Shown here: one piece after another, positions 49,828 to 59,366 of the stretch
How the letters are laid out: the number at the start of each line of letters is the position of its first letter
How positions within the stretch are numbered: the first letter of the stretch is position 1
Source of the DNA: an uncultured Clostridia bacterium
GTDB taxonomy: Bacteria > Bacillota > Clostridia > Oscillospirales > Acutalibacteraceae
DNA length: 64,000 bases
NCBI GenBank assembly: GCA_937892525.1
Contig: CALAEV010000041.1
Coordinates: 1-64,000 of the forward strand
Reading direction: 5' to 3'
The notes under the pieces: model-generated
Databases searched by the model: none
The model's input: only the letters and a program-made list of their open reading frames with translations
Told to the model about the DNA's origin: nothing
Made by a program: the position numbers and the translations under genes

Positions 49828-52800
49828 TTACTCTACTGATTTTAATGACTCAATCATATCAATTTTCTTGAGTCGGAAGTACATAATAAGGTTTGTAGCC
49901 AATGCAAAGATTATTGTAAGCACCGCACCTATTACAATACTTAATGGTTGTAACTCTCTGCCAAACATATAAACATCTGTTTCAACAGTAACCATAACAA
50001 ATCTATGAAGAAGAATACCCAAGAAAATACCAAGTATTGTACCAAGTAATGTAAGCACTACATTCTCACGATATACATAAGCGCTTAACTCTTTATCATA
50101 GAAGCCTAACAATTTAAGAGTTGCAAGTTCTCGATGTCTTTCACTTATATTGATATTATTAAGATTATAAAGTACAACAAACGCAAGAACTGCTGCTGCA
50201 ACAATCATAAGAATAACAATGAAATAAAGACTATTTATTACTGTATTAAGTTCTTGAAGTTCGTCTTCATTCATAGTTACAGAGTTTACACCTGAAATCT
50301 TAAGAAGTCTTGAACTGATATCTTCAGTATTTGCTGCATCTTCCATTTTAAGTAACAACACATTTGTTTCTGCAGTCACATTATAAAGTGACTGATAAAG
50401 CTTTGGTGTCATATAAATATAATTGAAAATGTAGTTTTCAGTTATACCAACAACTTTTACTTCTTTTGGATAAGCGTCGGACTCACTGAGTCTTACATAA
50501 ATACTATCGCCTATTGAAATGCCAAGAAGCTTTGCGTATTTTTCGGTAATAATTACGCCTTCGTCAGAAAGTTCAAGTTCGTCAACAAGGCTACCACGCT
50601 CACGGATTGAGATGTATTCTTCAAATGTATCGGTATCTCTTGGAATAACAAGATATGCATTTTTCTCGTCCGAAGCCTTACCTGTTGCATATACCATTGT
50701 TCTGTTTGCCTGAATGTAATCTGTAATATCTGAAATATCTGAAACGTCTGAAAGCATTGCACGGCGTTGTGCTCTTGTAAGAGTTGAATCAACGCTTACT
50801 ATACCATCGTACTTAAACACTTCGCCATACTGATTATTTGCCATTGCAGAAACTGAGTCACGAATACCGAGTCCCACAAGCAGAAGTGCCATACAACCAC
50901 CAACGCCGAAAAGTGTCATAAAGAAACGCTTTTTATAACGGAAAAGGTTACGCATTGCTGCTTTCTGCCCAAAGTTAAGACGCTCCCAGATAGCGTCAAT
51001 GTTTTCAAGTAAAATACGCTTGCCTGCTTTTGGTGTTTCAGGTCGCATAAGTTGTGCAGGTGCTGCACGGAGTTCTTTATAGCAAGCAAAGAAGGTAGCC
51101 CCTATTGTGCAGATAATTGCTGCAAGGGATGCCACAAGTGCGTGTACTACTTGAAGTGTTACAACTGTATCACCAAGGTTATAATATGCAGTTTTGTAAG
51201 CACCTACAATAAAGTAAGGTATTGTAAACTCACCAAGGAACACACCAATTACACTACCTATTACAGTTGCAAGACCTGCATACAAAATATATTTACCGAT
51301 AATTGTGAACTTACTGTAACCCAAGGCTTTAAGAGTACCAATCTGTGTTCTTTGTTCTTCAACCATTCGAGTCATTGTTGTAAGAGCAACAAGGGCTGCA
51401 ACAAGGAAGAAAATAATTGGGAACACTGTACCGATTGCACCGATACTTTGTGTATCATTCTTAAAGCTCATATAAGATTCAACTGCGTCACGGTTAAGTA
51501 CATACCAAACAGGAATCTCCATTGAGTTGATTTCACGCTCTGCTTCGGCAAGCTTTACTTTAGCATCTTCAAGCTCTGCCTCGGCATCTTGCTTTGCTAT
51601 TTCGAACTTTTCACGACCGCGTTCAAGCTCTTCTTTAGCTTTCTGAAGTTTTTCGCTACCTGCAATAAGTTGATTTTTATTTGCAACCGCGTACTCTAAA
51701 TCTGCCAAATCTTTTTTAGCTTGATTAAGTTCTTCTTCTTTTGAAGCAAGTGTTTTTGCTGAAAGTTCATACATACCCTGTGCTAAAAGCAAAGAATCTT
51801 TTGCATTCTGTTTTTGTTCTTCAGTTTTATTTGGGTCATTTATATATGATTCATACTGTTCTTCAGCTTTTTTCACTTCTGCTTCAAGCTCAGCCAAATC
51901 TTCTTTTGCACTATTGAGTTCTCTTTCGCCATCAGCTACCTGTTGACGATAAAGAGGAAGATTTGCCTCAGCATTCTGTACGAGAATAAGATTTTCTTCA
52001 AGAATTGCATTTTCTTCTTCATACTTTTTCTCGTTTTCTAAAAGCGCTTGTTCAGCTTCTGCCAACTCATTACGGGCAGTTACTTCTGCTTCAAGATAAT
52101 CATTTTTAGCATCTTCAAGCATTTCGTTACTTTGTGAACGGACTTCGCTGTATCTTATATCACAACGACGGTCAGCAATAAGTTCGATTTTCTCTATAAC
52201 ATTCGCAACAAGTGTTTCGTAATCTTTGCTGTAACTGTCAAGCTCTTTTGCCCCTGAAACAGTTATATAAGCTGATGTGTAAATATCAGTAACATAAGCC
52301 TCTTGAGGAATAACAATATAACCGTCAACCACACCGTCACCGATTGTGCTTGTACCCATATCACCATTAAGGAAATATGATGTTGCACCGATACCAACAA
52401 TCTGATATGTTTCTGACGCAAGGGTATCAAAAACACTATCATCAGTACCTGTTAAAAGTGTTACATAGTCACCGATAGCAAAGCCTGATTCTGCTAAAAA
52501 CTCACGGCTTGCTACACATTCATTATATTTTTCAGGATATCTGCCCTCACTAACCATAACATCATTGACTGTGTCAGGCATAGCAAGAACCTTTGTTACT
52601 ATTTCACTTGAATTTGCAAGGCAAAGAAAATCGGTAGTATAAGCACCTTCAACCAGTTCAACACCTTCAATCTCTTTAAGTGCGTCAAGGTCGTTTTGAG
52701 TAAGTCCCAATGTGCCTACAACACGAATATCCATAAAGTTCTCTTTATCATAAACTGCATCGGCAGTCATCTGCATAGCAGGCATTGAAGAACGAATACC

Positions 52801-52905
52801 TGAATAAAACGCTACGCCGAGAACTACTATAAGCAAAATTGAGATAAATCGGCTTATACTCTTTTTAATTTCTCTGCGAAAATCCTTTTTAATTGATTTA
52901 GTCAT
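49828..52905 (-). CDS. ABC transporter permease with two FtsX domains and a coiled-coil arm
   Basis: 1025-residue permease of the MacB/FtsX type. An N-terminal helix (about 18-40), a large extracytoplasmic region, a long charged coiled coil (about 265-455: repeated EKxEEE/QVADGER-type heptads), then two FtsX domains (around 490-610 and 920-1010) with several helices each. The coiled coil resembles those in exporters of lipids or peptides that reach across the wall. It overlaps no neighbour and follows its ATPase by 15 bases. Substrate unknown; no toxin or immunity gene is close by. Confidence 0.92.
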   Translation of the reverse strand: MTKSIKKDFRREIKKSISRFISILLIVVLGVAFYSGIRSSMPAMQMTADAVYDKENFMDIRVVGTLGLTQNDLDALKEIEGVELVEGAYTTDFLCLANSSEIVTKVLAMPDTVNDVMVSEGRYPEKYNECVASREFLAESGFAIGDYVTLLTGTDDSVFDTLASETYQIVGIGATSYFLNGDMGTSTIGDGVVDGYIVIPQEAYVTDIYTSAYITVSGAKELDSYSKDYETLVANVIEKIELIADRRCDIRYSEVRSQSNEMLEDAKNDYLEAEVTARNELAEAEQALLENEKKYEEENAILEENLILVQNAEANLPLYRQQVADGERELNSAKEDLAELEAEVKKAEEQYESYINDPNKTEEQKQNAKDSLLLAQGMYELSAKTLASKEEELNQAKKDLADLEYAVANKNQLIAGSEKLQKAKEELERGREKFEIAKQDAEAELEDAKVKLAEAEREINSMEIPVWYVLNRDAVESYMSFKNDTQSIGAIGTVFPIIFFLVAALVALTTMTRMVEEQRTQIGTLKALGYSKFTIIGKYILYAGLATVIGSVIGVFLGEFTIPYFIVGAYKTAYYNLGDTVVTLQVVHALVASLAAIICTIGATFFACYKELRAAPAQLMRPETPKAGKRILLENIDAIWERLNFGQKAAMRNLFRYKKRFFMTLFGVGGCMALLLVGLGIRDSVSAMANNQYGEVFKYDGIVSVDSTLTRAQRRAMLSDVSDISDITDYIQANRTMVYATGKASDEKNAYLVIPRDTDTFEEYISIRERGSLVDELELSDEGVIITEKYAKLLGISIGDSIYVRLSESDAYPKEVKVVGITENYIFNYIYMTPKLYQSLYNVTAETNVLLLKMEDAANTEDISSRLLKISGVNSVTMNEDELQELNTVINSLYFIVILMIVAAAVLAFVVLYNLNNINISERHRELATLKLLGFYDKELSAYVYRENVVLTLLGTILGIFLGILLHRFVMVTVETDVYMFGRELQPLSIVIGAVLTIIFALATNLIMYFRLKKIDMIESLKSVE

Positions 52906-52920
52906 ACCAGTTTATTTCCT

Positions 52921-53622
52921 TTACCATTCAATCTGTTCAACAGGTGTTGGATTTTCGTTTATAAGAATTTTATCAACCTGTCCGTTTTTGATTTTTATGA
53001 TTTTATCTGCCATTGGTGTAAGTGCAGAGTTATGAGTGATTACTATAACTGTCATTTTCTTTTCACGACAAGTATCCTGCAAAAGCTTAAGGATTGATTT
53101 ACCGGTTATGTAGTCAAGAGCACCAGTTGGTTCATCGCAAAGCAATAATTTTGGATTTTTTGCAAGTGCACGTGCAATTGACACACGCTGTTGTTCACCA
53201 CCTGAAAGCTGTGATGGAAAGTTATCAAGACGAGAGCCGAGACCTACTTCTGCAAGAACATCTTCTGCGTCAAGAGCATCTGCCTTCATTTGTGATGCAA
53301 GTTCAACATTTTCAAGTGCTGTAAGATTCTGCACAAGGTTATAGAACTGAAAAACAAAACCTACATCATCGCGACGATATTTTGTAAGTTCTTTTTCTGT
53401 GAACTTACCGATATCAGTACCATCAACAATAATTTCACCTGATGTTGCCTTATCCATTCCACCTAAAATATTAAGAACAGTTGTTTTACCGGCACCTGAA
53501 GGACCAACAACTACTACAAACTCACCTTTTTCGATAGGGAAACTGATATTGTCTGCTGCTTTAATTTCAATTTCACCCATTTTATAAGTCTTTACTACGT
53601 CTTTTAATTCAATAAATGACAT
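52921..53622 (-). CDS. ABC transporter ATP-binding protein (MacB/LolD type)
   Basis: 233-residue ATPase: Walker [10 protein letters not shown] (about 41-49), Q-loop, signature [15 protein letters not shown], Walker [13 protein letters not shown] and switch His in VITHN. MacB/LolD-like ATPases power FtsX-type permeases by mechanotransmission without carrying substrate through a pore. Pairs with the permease 15 bases downstream. Divergent from the TetR gene, its likely regulator. Confidence 0.96.
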   Translation of the reverse strand: MSFIELKDVVKTYKMGEIEIKAADNISFPIEKGEFVVVVGPSGAGKTTVLNILGGMDKATSGEIIVDGTDIGKFTEKELTKYRRDDVGFVFQFYNLVQNLTALENVELASQMKADALDAEDVLAEVGLGSRLDNFPSQLSGGEQQRVSIARALAKNPKLLLCDEPTGALDYITGKSILKLLQDTCREKKMTVIVITHNSALTPMADKIIKIKNGQVDKILINENPTPVEQIEW

Positions 53623-53757
53623 TGTTTTCGCTCCTTAGAATTGCTATTTAAATCATAGATAAGTAATTATATCACAACTTATATAATATTGCTACACATA
53701 TTTTATATATATTATTTGTATAATTTTAACTAATTTCACAAATTTAATAGACACTTG

Positions 53758-53786
53758 TTGATTATTGGACACTTTGAATGTATAAT
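53758..53786 (+). promoter_or_regulatory. Promoter of the tetR-CDF pair with GACACTT direct repeats
   Basis: TTGATT, 17-base spacer, TATAAT. GACACTT occurs twice, at 53750-53756 and 53768-53774 (18 bases apart), flanking the -35; a possible regulator site. Confidence 0.72.
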
Positions 53787-53815
53787 ATCTATATAAAATA
53801 CACGGAGATGATTTT

Positions 53816-54451
53816 ATGGCTATTAACGACAATGATATTCGCGTAAGGCGCACAAAGAAACTGCTTCGCAAAGGCGTTGCTGAACTTGGCAAGACGAAAA
53901 GTGTAAATAAAATTACTGTAAAAGAACTTACTGACCTTGTTGAGATTAACAGAGGTACTTTTTATTTGCACTACAAAGATGTTTATGACCTTGTTGACTC
54001 AATTGAAAATGAACTTTATGAAGAATTAAATCAAACTGTTTTCAATATAACACCTGAAGACATTCTTTACCGCCCTGTTGATGTGCTTGAAACTTATTTT
54101 GAATATTTCAAAAAACATAGCGATATTATAACTGTTCTTACTGGTGAAAACGGTGACGCCAAATTTGTTAACAGATTTGGCGAACTTACAAACAAAAAAA
54201 CACTTGGGCTCTTTAATAAAATTTTTCCAAATATGGAAATCGAAAAATATAATTTTGCATACAGCTTTTGCAGTTTTGGTTTTGTTGGAATTCTTCATCG
54301 ATGGTCCACACAATATGCTCACCTTTCTTCAAGAGACATCGCTGAAAAAGCACTTTCGCTGATTCTGGGCGGTCTTTGGGGTATTTTAGGTGATGAGGGT
54401 AAGGAGATACTTATAAATGCACACAATTCTAATCAAAATCTTCATTCGTGA
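53816..54451 (+). CDS. TetR-family transcriptional regulator
   Basis: 211-residue one-component regulator. N-terminal HTH: RRTKKLLRKGVAELGKTKSVNKITVKEL, then INRGTFYLHYKDVYDLVDSIE (recognition helix region); the C-terminal part (FSFCSFGFVGILHRW) is a ligand/dimer domain similar to TetR_C proteins of Firmicutes. It faces the ABC exporter genes and overlaps the CDF gene by 35 bases, so it may control both. Ligand unknown. Confidence 0.88.
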   Translation: MAINDNDIRVRRTKKLLRKGVAELGKTKSVNKITVKELTDLVEINRGTFYLHYKDVYDLVDSIENELYEELNQTVFNITPEDILYRPVDVLETYFEYFKKHSDIITVLTGENGDAKFVNRFGELTNKKTLGLFNKIFPNMEIEKYNFAYSFCSFGFVGILHRWSTQYAHLSSRDIAEKALSLILGGLWGILGDEGKEILINAHNSNQNLHS

Positions 54452-55583
54452 CAGCGAAAATGTCCGTAATCCACAAGTGCGTACAGCTTATGGCACTCTT
54501 GGAAGTATTACAGGCATAGCAACCAACATTTTACTTGCTATACTTAAATATGTAGCAGGTATGATTTCAGGCAGTATTTCTGTTACTGCCGACGCAATCA
54601 ACAACTTATCTGACGCAGGCGCATCAATAATTTCGCTTGTTGGTGTAAAGCTTTCAGCAAAACCTGCCGACAAAGGTCACCCATACGGTCATGGACGAGT
54701 TGAATACATTTCTGCTCTTGCAGTTGCATTCCTTGTTTTACTGATGGGTATTGAGTTATTCAAAAGTTCTGTTGATAAAATTATAAATCCTGTGCCTGTA
54801 AAATTCAGCATGGTTTCACTTTGCATTCTCATTTTCAGTATTCTTGCAAAGCTTTGGCTTGGATTTTTCAACAAAAAACTTGGTAAAAAAATCAACTCTG
54901 CACCTATGATGGCAGTTATGAAAGACTGCTTCAGTGACTGTCTTGCTACAGGAGTTGCAGCCATTGCAATTATTGTGTCTGCTTTTTCTGACATCAATGT
55001 TGACGGTTATCTTGGAATTATTGTGGCTTGTTTCATTTTTATTGCAGGTTTTAATATTCTTAAAGATACTATGGCTGACTTACTGGGCAAACCTGCCGAA
55101 AAAGAATTTGTTGATGAAATTACAAATAAAATACTTTCTTATGACAAAATAGTCGGCGTACACGATATGATTATTCACGATTATGGTCCCGGAAGAAAAT
55201 TCGCATCAGCCCACGCAGAAGTTCCGTCCAATGAAAATATAATGGAAATCCACGATGTTGTTGACCTTATTGAAAGGGACATTCTTAACGAATATGGTAT
55301 GATTATTTCAATACATATGGACCCTATTATTGTTGATGATGAAAAAATCAACGCTTTGCGACAAATGACAAGTAATATTGTTACAGAAATGAGCGAAGAA
55401 ATGTCAATTCACGATTTCAGAGTTGTTGATGGTCCTACACATACAAATCTTATTTTTGATTTGATTGTTCCTCATAAATATCACCTGAATAATGATGAAA
55501 TTTGCAACGAAGTTGAAAATAAATTGAGCAAAATAGACGAAAGATATTTTGCAGTTATTACAGTTGAACACTCTTTTAACTAA
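54417..55583 (+). CDS. Cation diffusion facilitator, possible manganese exporter
   Basis: 388-residue CDF transporter with six transmembrane helices and a C-terminal metal-sensing domain (about 210-305), plus a further C-terminal extension. ADAINNLSDAGAS in TM2 and KDCFSDCLATG in TM5 give an N-x3-D / D-x3-D site; in characterised CDFs an N-D, D-D set is typical of the MntE manganese type rather than zinc (inference). HPYGHGRVEY follows TM2. It starts inside the TetR gene with AAGGAG upstream. Confidence 0.9.
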   Translation: MHTILIKIFIRDSENVRNPQVRTAYGTLGSITGIATNILLAILKYVAGMISGSISVTADAINNLSDAGASIISLVGVKLSAKPADKGHPYGHGRVEYISALAVAFLVLLMGIELFKSSVDKIINPVPVKFSMVSLCILIFSILAKLWLGFFNKKLGKKINSAPMMAVMKDCFSDCLATGVAAIAIIVSAFSDINVDGYLGIIVACFIFIAGFNILKDTMADLLGKPAEKEFVDEITNKILSYDKIVGVHDMIIHDYGPGRKFASAHAEVPSNENIMEIHDVVDLIERDILNEYGMIISIHMDPIIVDDEKINALRQMTSNIVTEMSEEMSIHDFRVVDGPTHTNLIFDLIVPHKYHLNNDEICNEVENKLSKIDERYFAVITVEHSFN

Positions 55584-55608
55584 ATTTTATTTTTTTATAA
55601 AATTTCTA

Positions 55609-55636
55609 TTGCAAAAACCACAAAATATAGTACAAT
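55609..55636 (+). promoter_or_regulatory. Promoter of the PRPP synthetase gene
   Basis: TTGCAA, 16-base spacer, TACAAT, followed by a CGGAGG site before the ATG at 55687. Confidence 0.6.
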
Positions 55637-55686
55637 ATATTTACAACATATTTACATATAGTTTTTTAATTATCGGAGGTTAAATT

Positions 55687-56856
55687 ATGGCAGACAGAGA
55701 AATTACCACAATACCAAATGGGCCTCTCGGTATTATTGCTTTACCGGGATGCGAAGAAATGGCAGAAAAAATTGACCGTTATCTTGTAAAATGGCGTTCA
55801 CAACAGGATTCAGAACACAAATCAACAATCGCTTTTTCAGGCTATGAAAGAAGTTCTTATATTCTTGATGTAACATTCCCTCGTTTTGGTACAGGTGAAG
55901 GCAAATGTGCACTTCGTGATTCAGTTCGCGGTTACGACATTTACATTCTCATTGATGCTTTTAACCATGGTGTAACATATAAAATGTATGGTCAGACAGT
56001 TCCTATGAGTCCTGACGACCACTACGCAAACCTTAAACGTGCAATTTCTGCAATTGGTGGTAAAGCAAAACGCATCACAGTTATTATGCCTATGCTTTAT
56101 GAAGGCAGACAGCACAAGCGTACTTCAAGAGAATCTCTTGACTGTGCAGTTATGCTTCAGGAACTTTGTCTTGATATGGGTGTTGATAACATTATAACAT
56201 TTGATGCTCACGACGCTCGTGTTCAGAATGCTATTCCGCTTCATGGATTTGAAAGCATTTCTCCTGCTTACCAGATGATTAAAGCTCTTGTAAATAATGT
56301 TGATAATCTTAAGCTTGACAAAGAACACACAATGCTTATTTCTCCTGACGAGGGTGGTATGAGCCGTTGTATGTTATACTCAAACTATTTAGGTCTTGAC
56401 CTTGGCATGTTCTACAAGCGTCGTGACTACTCAAGAATTGTTGACGGCAGAAATCCAATTCTTGAACACCAATTCTTAGGCTCTAATGTTGAGGGCAAAG
56501 ACGTTATGATTATTGACGATATGATTTCATCAGGCGAGTCAATGCTTGACGTTTCAAAGAAACTTAAAGAACTTGGCGCAAACAGAGTATTTATTTTCTC
56601 TGCATTCGGTCTTTTCAATGCTGGTCTTGACAGTTTTGACAAGGCATACCGTGATGGTCTTATTGACAAGGTATTCACAACAAATCTTGTTTACCGTATG
56701 CCTGAACTTAAGAAACGTGAATGGTATTGCGAAGTTGAACTTTCAAAATATCTTTCATACATTATTGATACTCTTAACCACGATAAATCAGTAAGCAAAC
56801 TTCTTAACCCTGCAGATAAGATTAATATGCTTCTTCAGAAAGCAGGACTTAAATAA
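55687..56856 (+). CDS. prs: Ribose-phosphate diphosphokinase, long variant
   Basis: Makes PRPP from ribose 5-phosphate and ATP for nucleotide, His and NAD synthesis (pncB and hisHF in this window use PRPP). 389 residues, against about 315 for classic enzymes. PRPP loop VMIIDDMISSGES is present, as are RITVIMPMLYEGRQHKRTSRES (catalytic loop) and DEGGMSRCML (ribose site); extra length lies in the N-terminus and in a C-terminal region after YRMPELKKREWY. CGGAGG precedes the ATG. Confidence 0.92.
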   Translation: MADREITTIPNGPLGIIALPGCEEMAEKIDRYLVKWRSQQDSEHKSTIAFSGYERSSYILDVTFPRFGTGEGKCALRDSVRGYDIYILIDAFNHGVTYKMYGQTVPMSPDDHYANLKRAISAIGGKAKRITVIMPMLYEGRQHKRTSRESLDCAVMLQELCLDMGVDNIITFDAHDARVQNAIPLHGFESISPAYQMIKALVNNVDNLKLDKEHTMLISPDEGGMSRCMLYSNYLGLDLGMFYKRRDYSRIVDGRNPILEHQFLGSNVEGKDVMIIDDMISSGESMLDVSKKLKELGANRVFIFSAFGLFNAGLDSFDKAYRDGLIDKVFTTNLVYRMPELKKREWYCEVELSKYLSYIIDTLNHDKSVSKLLNPADKINMLLQKAGLK

Positions 56857-56881
56857 AAATTTTACAATATTTAACAAAAAT

Positions 56882-56926
56882 ATACCCAACACAATGTCAA
56901 TTTATGGTTGAAAAAGTGTTGGGTAT
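56882..56926. promoter_or_regulatory. 11-bp perfect inverted repeat before the GH2 gene
   Basis: Arms ATACCCAACAC / GTGTTGGGTAT around 23 bases. The right arm lies between the -35 and -10 of the GH2 promoter, so it may be an operator. It could also end prs transcription, although no T run follows. Confidence 0.65.
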
Positions 56927-56937
56927 TATTGTATAAT
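56908..56937 (+). promoter_or_regulatory. Promoter of the GH2 glycosidase gene
   Basis: TTGAAA, 18-base spacer, TATAAT; the ATG follows 40 bases later with GGAGG. Confidence 0.7.
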
Positions 56938-56976
56938 TATAAAGATATAAAATTTGTTATATTTTTGGAGGTTACT

Positions 56977-59241
56977 ATGAGAAACATTAAAGTAATCAAT
57001 AGTGGTTGGCTTTTCTCAAAGGATGCAAAATCTGCACCAACCACTCTCCCTGCTGACTGGGAAGCTCTTAATCTTCCTTACACATGGAATGGCAAAGATG
57101 GTCAAGATGGTGGCAATGACTATTACCGTGGCACTTGCTATTTTGCAAAATCACTTAAGGCAGATGAGCTACCTGAAGGTGAAGTAAAATATCTTCAGTT
57201 TGAGGGTGTAAACTCATCTTGTGTTATTTACTGGAATGGTAAAGAAATTACAAAGCATGATGGTGGTTATTCAACTTTCCGTGTAAAGCTTGACGACATT
57301 AAAGATGAAAACTTGCTTGTTGTCGAAGTTGACAACTCTGCAAATGACAGAGTTTATCCGCAACAGGCTGACTTTACATTCTACGGTGGTATTTACCGTG
57401 ATGTAAGCGTTATTGCAGTACCTGAAAATCACTTTGACCTTGAATATTATGGTGCACCTGGTATTATGGTTACACCTGAAATCAAAGGTAATGACGCAGA
57501 AATCGAAATCAAGACATTTTTTAAGAATGATGCTTGCAAGGTTCGTTATGAAATTATTGCTGACGGCGAAGTTATTGCTTCAAAAGAAGATGATGACGAT
57601 GCAGATTTTGAAATCAAGAATATTCACCTTTGGGATGGTGTAAAAGACCCATATCTTTACACTGCAAAGGCAACACTTATTTGTGATGGCATTGAAGTTG
57701 ACGAAGTTTCAACAAGATTTGGTTGCCGTACATTTGAAATTGACCCTCAAAAAGGCTTTATTCTTAATGGTCGTGAATACCCTCTTCGTGGTGTTTCTCG
57801 CCATCAAGACAGACCAGATGTTGGTAATGCTCTCACACCTGAAATGCACAAAGAAGACCTTGAACTTATTCTCGAAATTGGTGCAAACACAATTCGTCTT
57901 GCTCACTACCAGCATTCACAGGTATTTTATGACCTTTGTGACGAGGCTGGTCTTGTGCTTTGGGCTGAAATTCCTTACATTTCAAGCCACATGAAAAATG
58001 GTTATGACAACACAATTTCACAGATGAAAGAACTTGTTTCACAGAACTACAATCACCCATCAATCGTTGTTTGGGGACTTTCAAACGAAATTACTATTGC
58101 AGGTTCAACACCTGACCTTATTAAAAACCATAAAGACCTTAATGACCTTGTTCATAAAATGGATAAAACACGTCTTACAACTATTGCAGCCGTTTCAATG
58201 TGCTCACCTGACGACGAATATGTTCATATTTCTGACGTTGTTTCATACAACCACTACTTCGGTTGGTACGGTGGCTCAACAGATATGAATGGTCCTTGGT
58301 TTGATGATTTCCATAAGAAATATCCTAACAAGGCAATTGGTATTTCTGAATACGGTTGTGAAGCACTTGACTGGCATACTTCAACCCCAACACAGGGCGA
58401 CTACACAGAAGAATATCAGGCGTATTACCACGAAGAACTTATCAAACAGATTGCTGACAGACCATATCTTTGGGCAACTCACGTTTGGAATATGTATGAC
58501 TTTGCTGCTGATGCTCGTGCTGAAGGTGGCGAGAACGGTATGAATCACAAGGGTCTTGTAACATTCGACAGAAAGTACAAGAAAGATTCATTCTATGCTT
58601 ATCAGGCATGGCTTTCAGACAAACCAATGGTACACCTTTGCGGTAAAAGATACATTGACCGTGTTGAAGATGTTACAAAGGTTACTGTTTACTCAAACTG
58701 CGACGAAGTTGAACTTTTTGCAAACGGTGTAAGCGTTGGTAAGCAGACAAAGGGTAAATACCCATTCTTCTATTTTGAAGTTAAGAATGAAGGCACAACT
58801 GAACTTAAAGCAGTTGCAGGTGGTCTTGAAGATGTTGGCACAATCAACAAAGTTGACACACCTAATGAAAACTACATTATGAAAGAAGAAGGTCAGGTTA
58901 TTAACTGGTTTGAAATCAATATGCCTGACGGTTACCTTTCAATCAACAACACTATTGGCGATATTATGAGCACTTTCAAGGGCAAACTTGTAATGCTTAG
59001 TTTCCTTAAAATGCTCAAGAGCACTATGGGTGGTGGCAAAGACGAAAATGGTGAAGAAAAGAATGGTGGCGTTATTGCCGGCTTTAAAATCACCCCTGCT
59101 ATGCTTAAAAACATTTACGGTATGGCTAAAGGATTTACAATTAAGCGTTGTTTCTCAATGCTTGGTGGTGGATTCACAAAAGAACAAATTCTTGAATTAA
59201 ACGCTAAACTTAACAAAGTTAAAGCACCAAAGAAAAAATAA
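56977..59241 (+). CDS. Glycoside hydrolase family 2 protein (beta-galactosidase-like) with novel C-terminal extension
   Basis: 754-residue retaining glycosidase of GH2. N-terminal jelly-roll sugar-binding domain (about 1-170), immunoglobulin-like domain (about 175-255) and TIM barrel (about 260-550). Acid/base Glu is near 371 in WGLSNE, the nucleophile near 458 in ISEYG. No signal peptide, so cytosolic. The last 129 residues (about 626-754) are not part of a usual GH2: a helical stretch with LSINNTIGDIMSTF and a basic end KAPKKK. Substrate (galactoside or another) cannot be fixed. The start at 56977 follows GGAGG; the frame is open 23 codons upstream, across the promoter, without support. Confidence 0.88.
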   Translation: MRNIKVINSGWLFSKDAKSAPTTLPADWEALNLPYTWNGKDGQDGGNDYYRGTCYFAKSLKADELPEGEVKYLQFEGVNSSCVIYWNGKEITKHDGGYSTFRVKLDDIKDENLLVVEVDNSANDRVYPQQADFTFYGGIYRDVSVIAVPENHFDLEYYGAPGIMVTPEIKGNDAEIEIKTFFKNDACKVRYEIIADGEVIASKEDDDDADFEIKNIHLWDGVKDPYLYTAKATLICDGIEVDEVSTRFGCRTFEIDPQKGFILNGREYPLRGVSRHQDRPDVGNALTPEMHKEDLELILEIGANTIRLAHYQHSQVFYDLCDEAGLVLWAEIPYISSHMKNGYDNTISQMKELVSQNYNHPSIVVWGLSNEITIAGSTPDLIKNHKDLNDLVHKMDKTRLTTIAAVSMCSPDDEYVHISDVVSYNHYFGWYGGSTDMNGPWFDDFHKKYPNKAIGISEYGCEALDWHTSTPTQGDYTEEYQAYYHEELIKQIADRPYLWATHVWNMYDFAADARAEGGENGMNHKGLVTFDRKYKKDSFYAYQAWLSDKPMVHLCGKRYIDRVEDVTKVTVYSNCDEVELFANGVSVGKQTKGKYPFFYFEVKNEGTTELKAVAGGLEDVGTINKVDTPNENYIMKEEGQVINWFEINMPDGYLSINNTIGDIMSTFKGKLVMLSFLKMLKSTMGGGKDENGEEKNGGVIAGFKITPAMLKNIYGMAKGFTIKRCFSMLGGGFTKEQILELNAKLNKVKAPKKK

Positions 59242-59251
59242 AAATACATAA

Positions 59252-59280
59252 GAAAAAGCACCCTAAGGGGTGCTTTTTTT
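59252..59280 (+). terminator. Terminator of the GH2 gene
   Basis: Stem AAAAAGCACCC / GGGTGCTTTTT around TAAG, with a T run. Confidence 0.93.
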
Positions 59281-59297
59281 AGTGCAAACAAAATTCC

Positions 59298-59326
59298 TTG
59301 ACATATTTATAATATTCTTGTATAAT
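59298..59326 (+). promoter_or_regulatory. Consensus promoter of the Fur-family gene
   Basis: TTGACA, 17-base spacer, TATAAT: an exact consensus. Confidence 0.9.
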
Positions 59327-59346
59327 TTGAAAATGGATTTCAAATT
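59324..59346. promoter_or_regulatory. Palindromic operator of the Fur-family gene
   Basis: Perfect 9-bp arms AATTTGAAA / TTTCAAATT around 5 bases, overlapping the -10 and start site. It does not match the textbook Fur, Zur or PerR box spelled in other Firmicutes, but its size and place fit autoregulation. Confidence 0.8.
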
Positions 59347-59366
59347 CAGTTGTGAAAGGTAATTTT

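Noticed and set aside
56908..56976. 23 extra codons before the GH2 start
   Set aside because: They cross the promoter and GGAGG site that serve the ATG at 56977.
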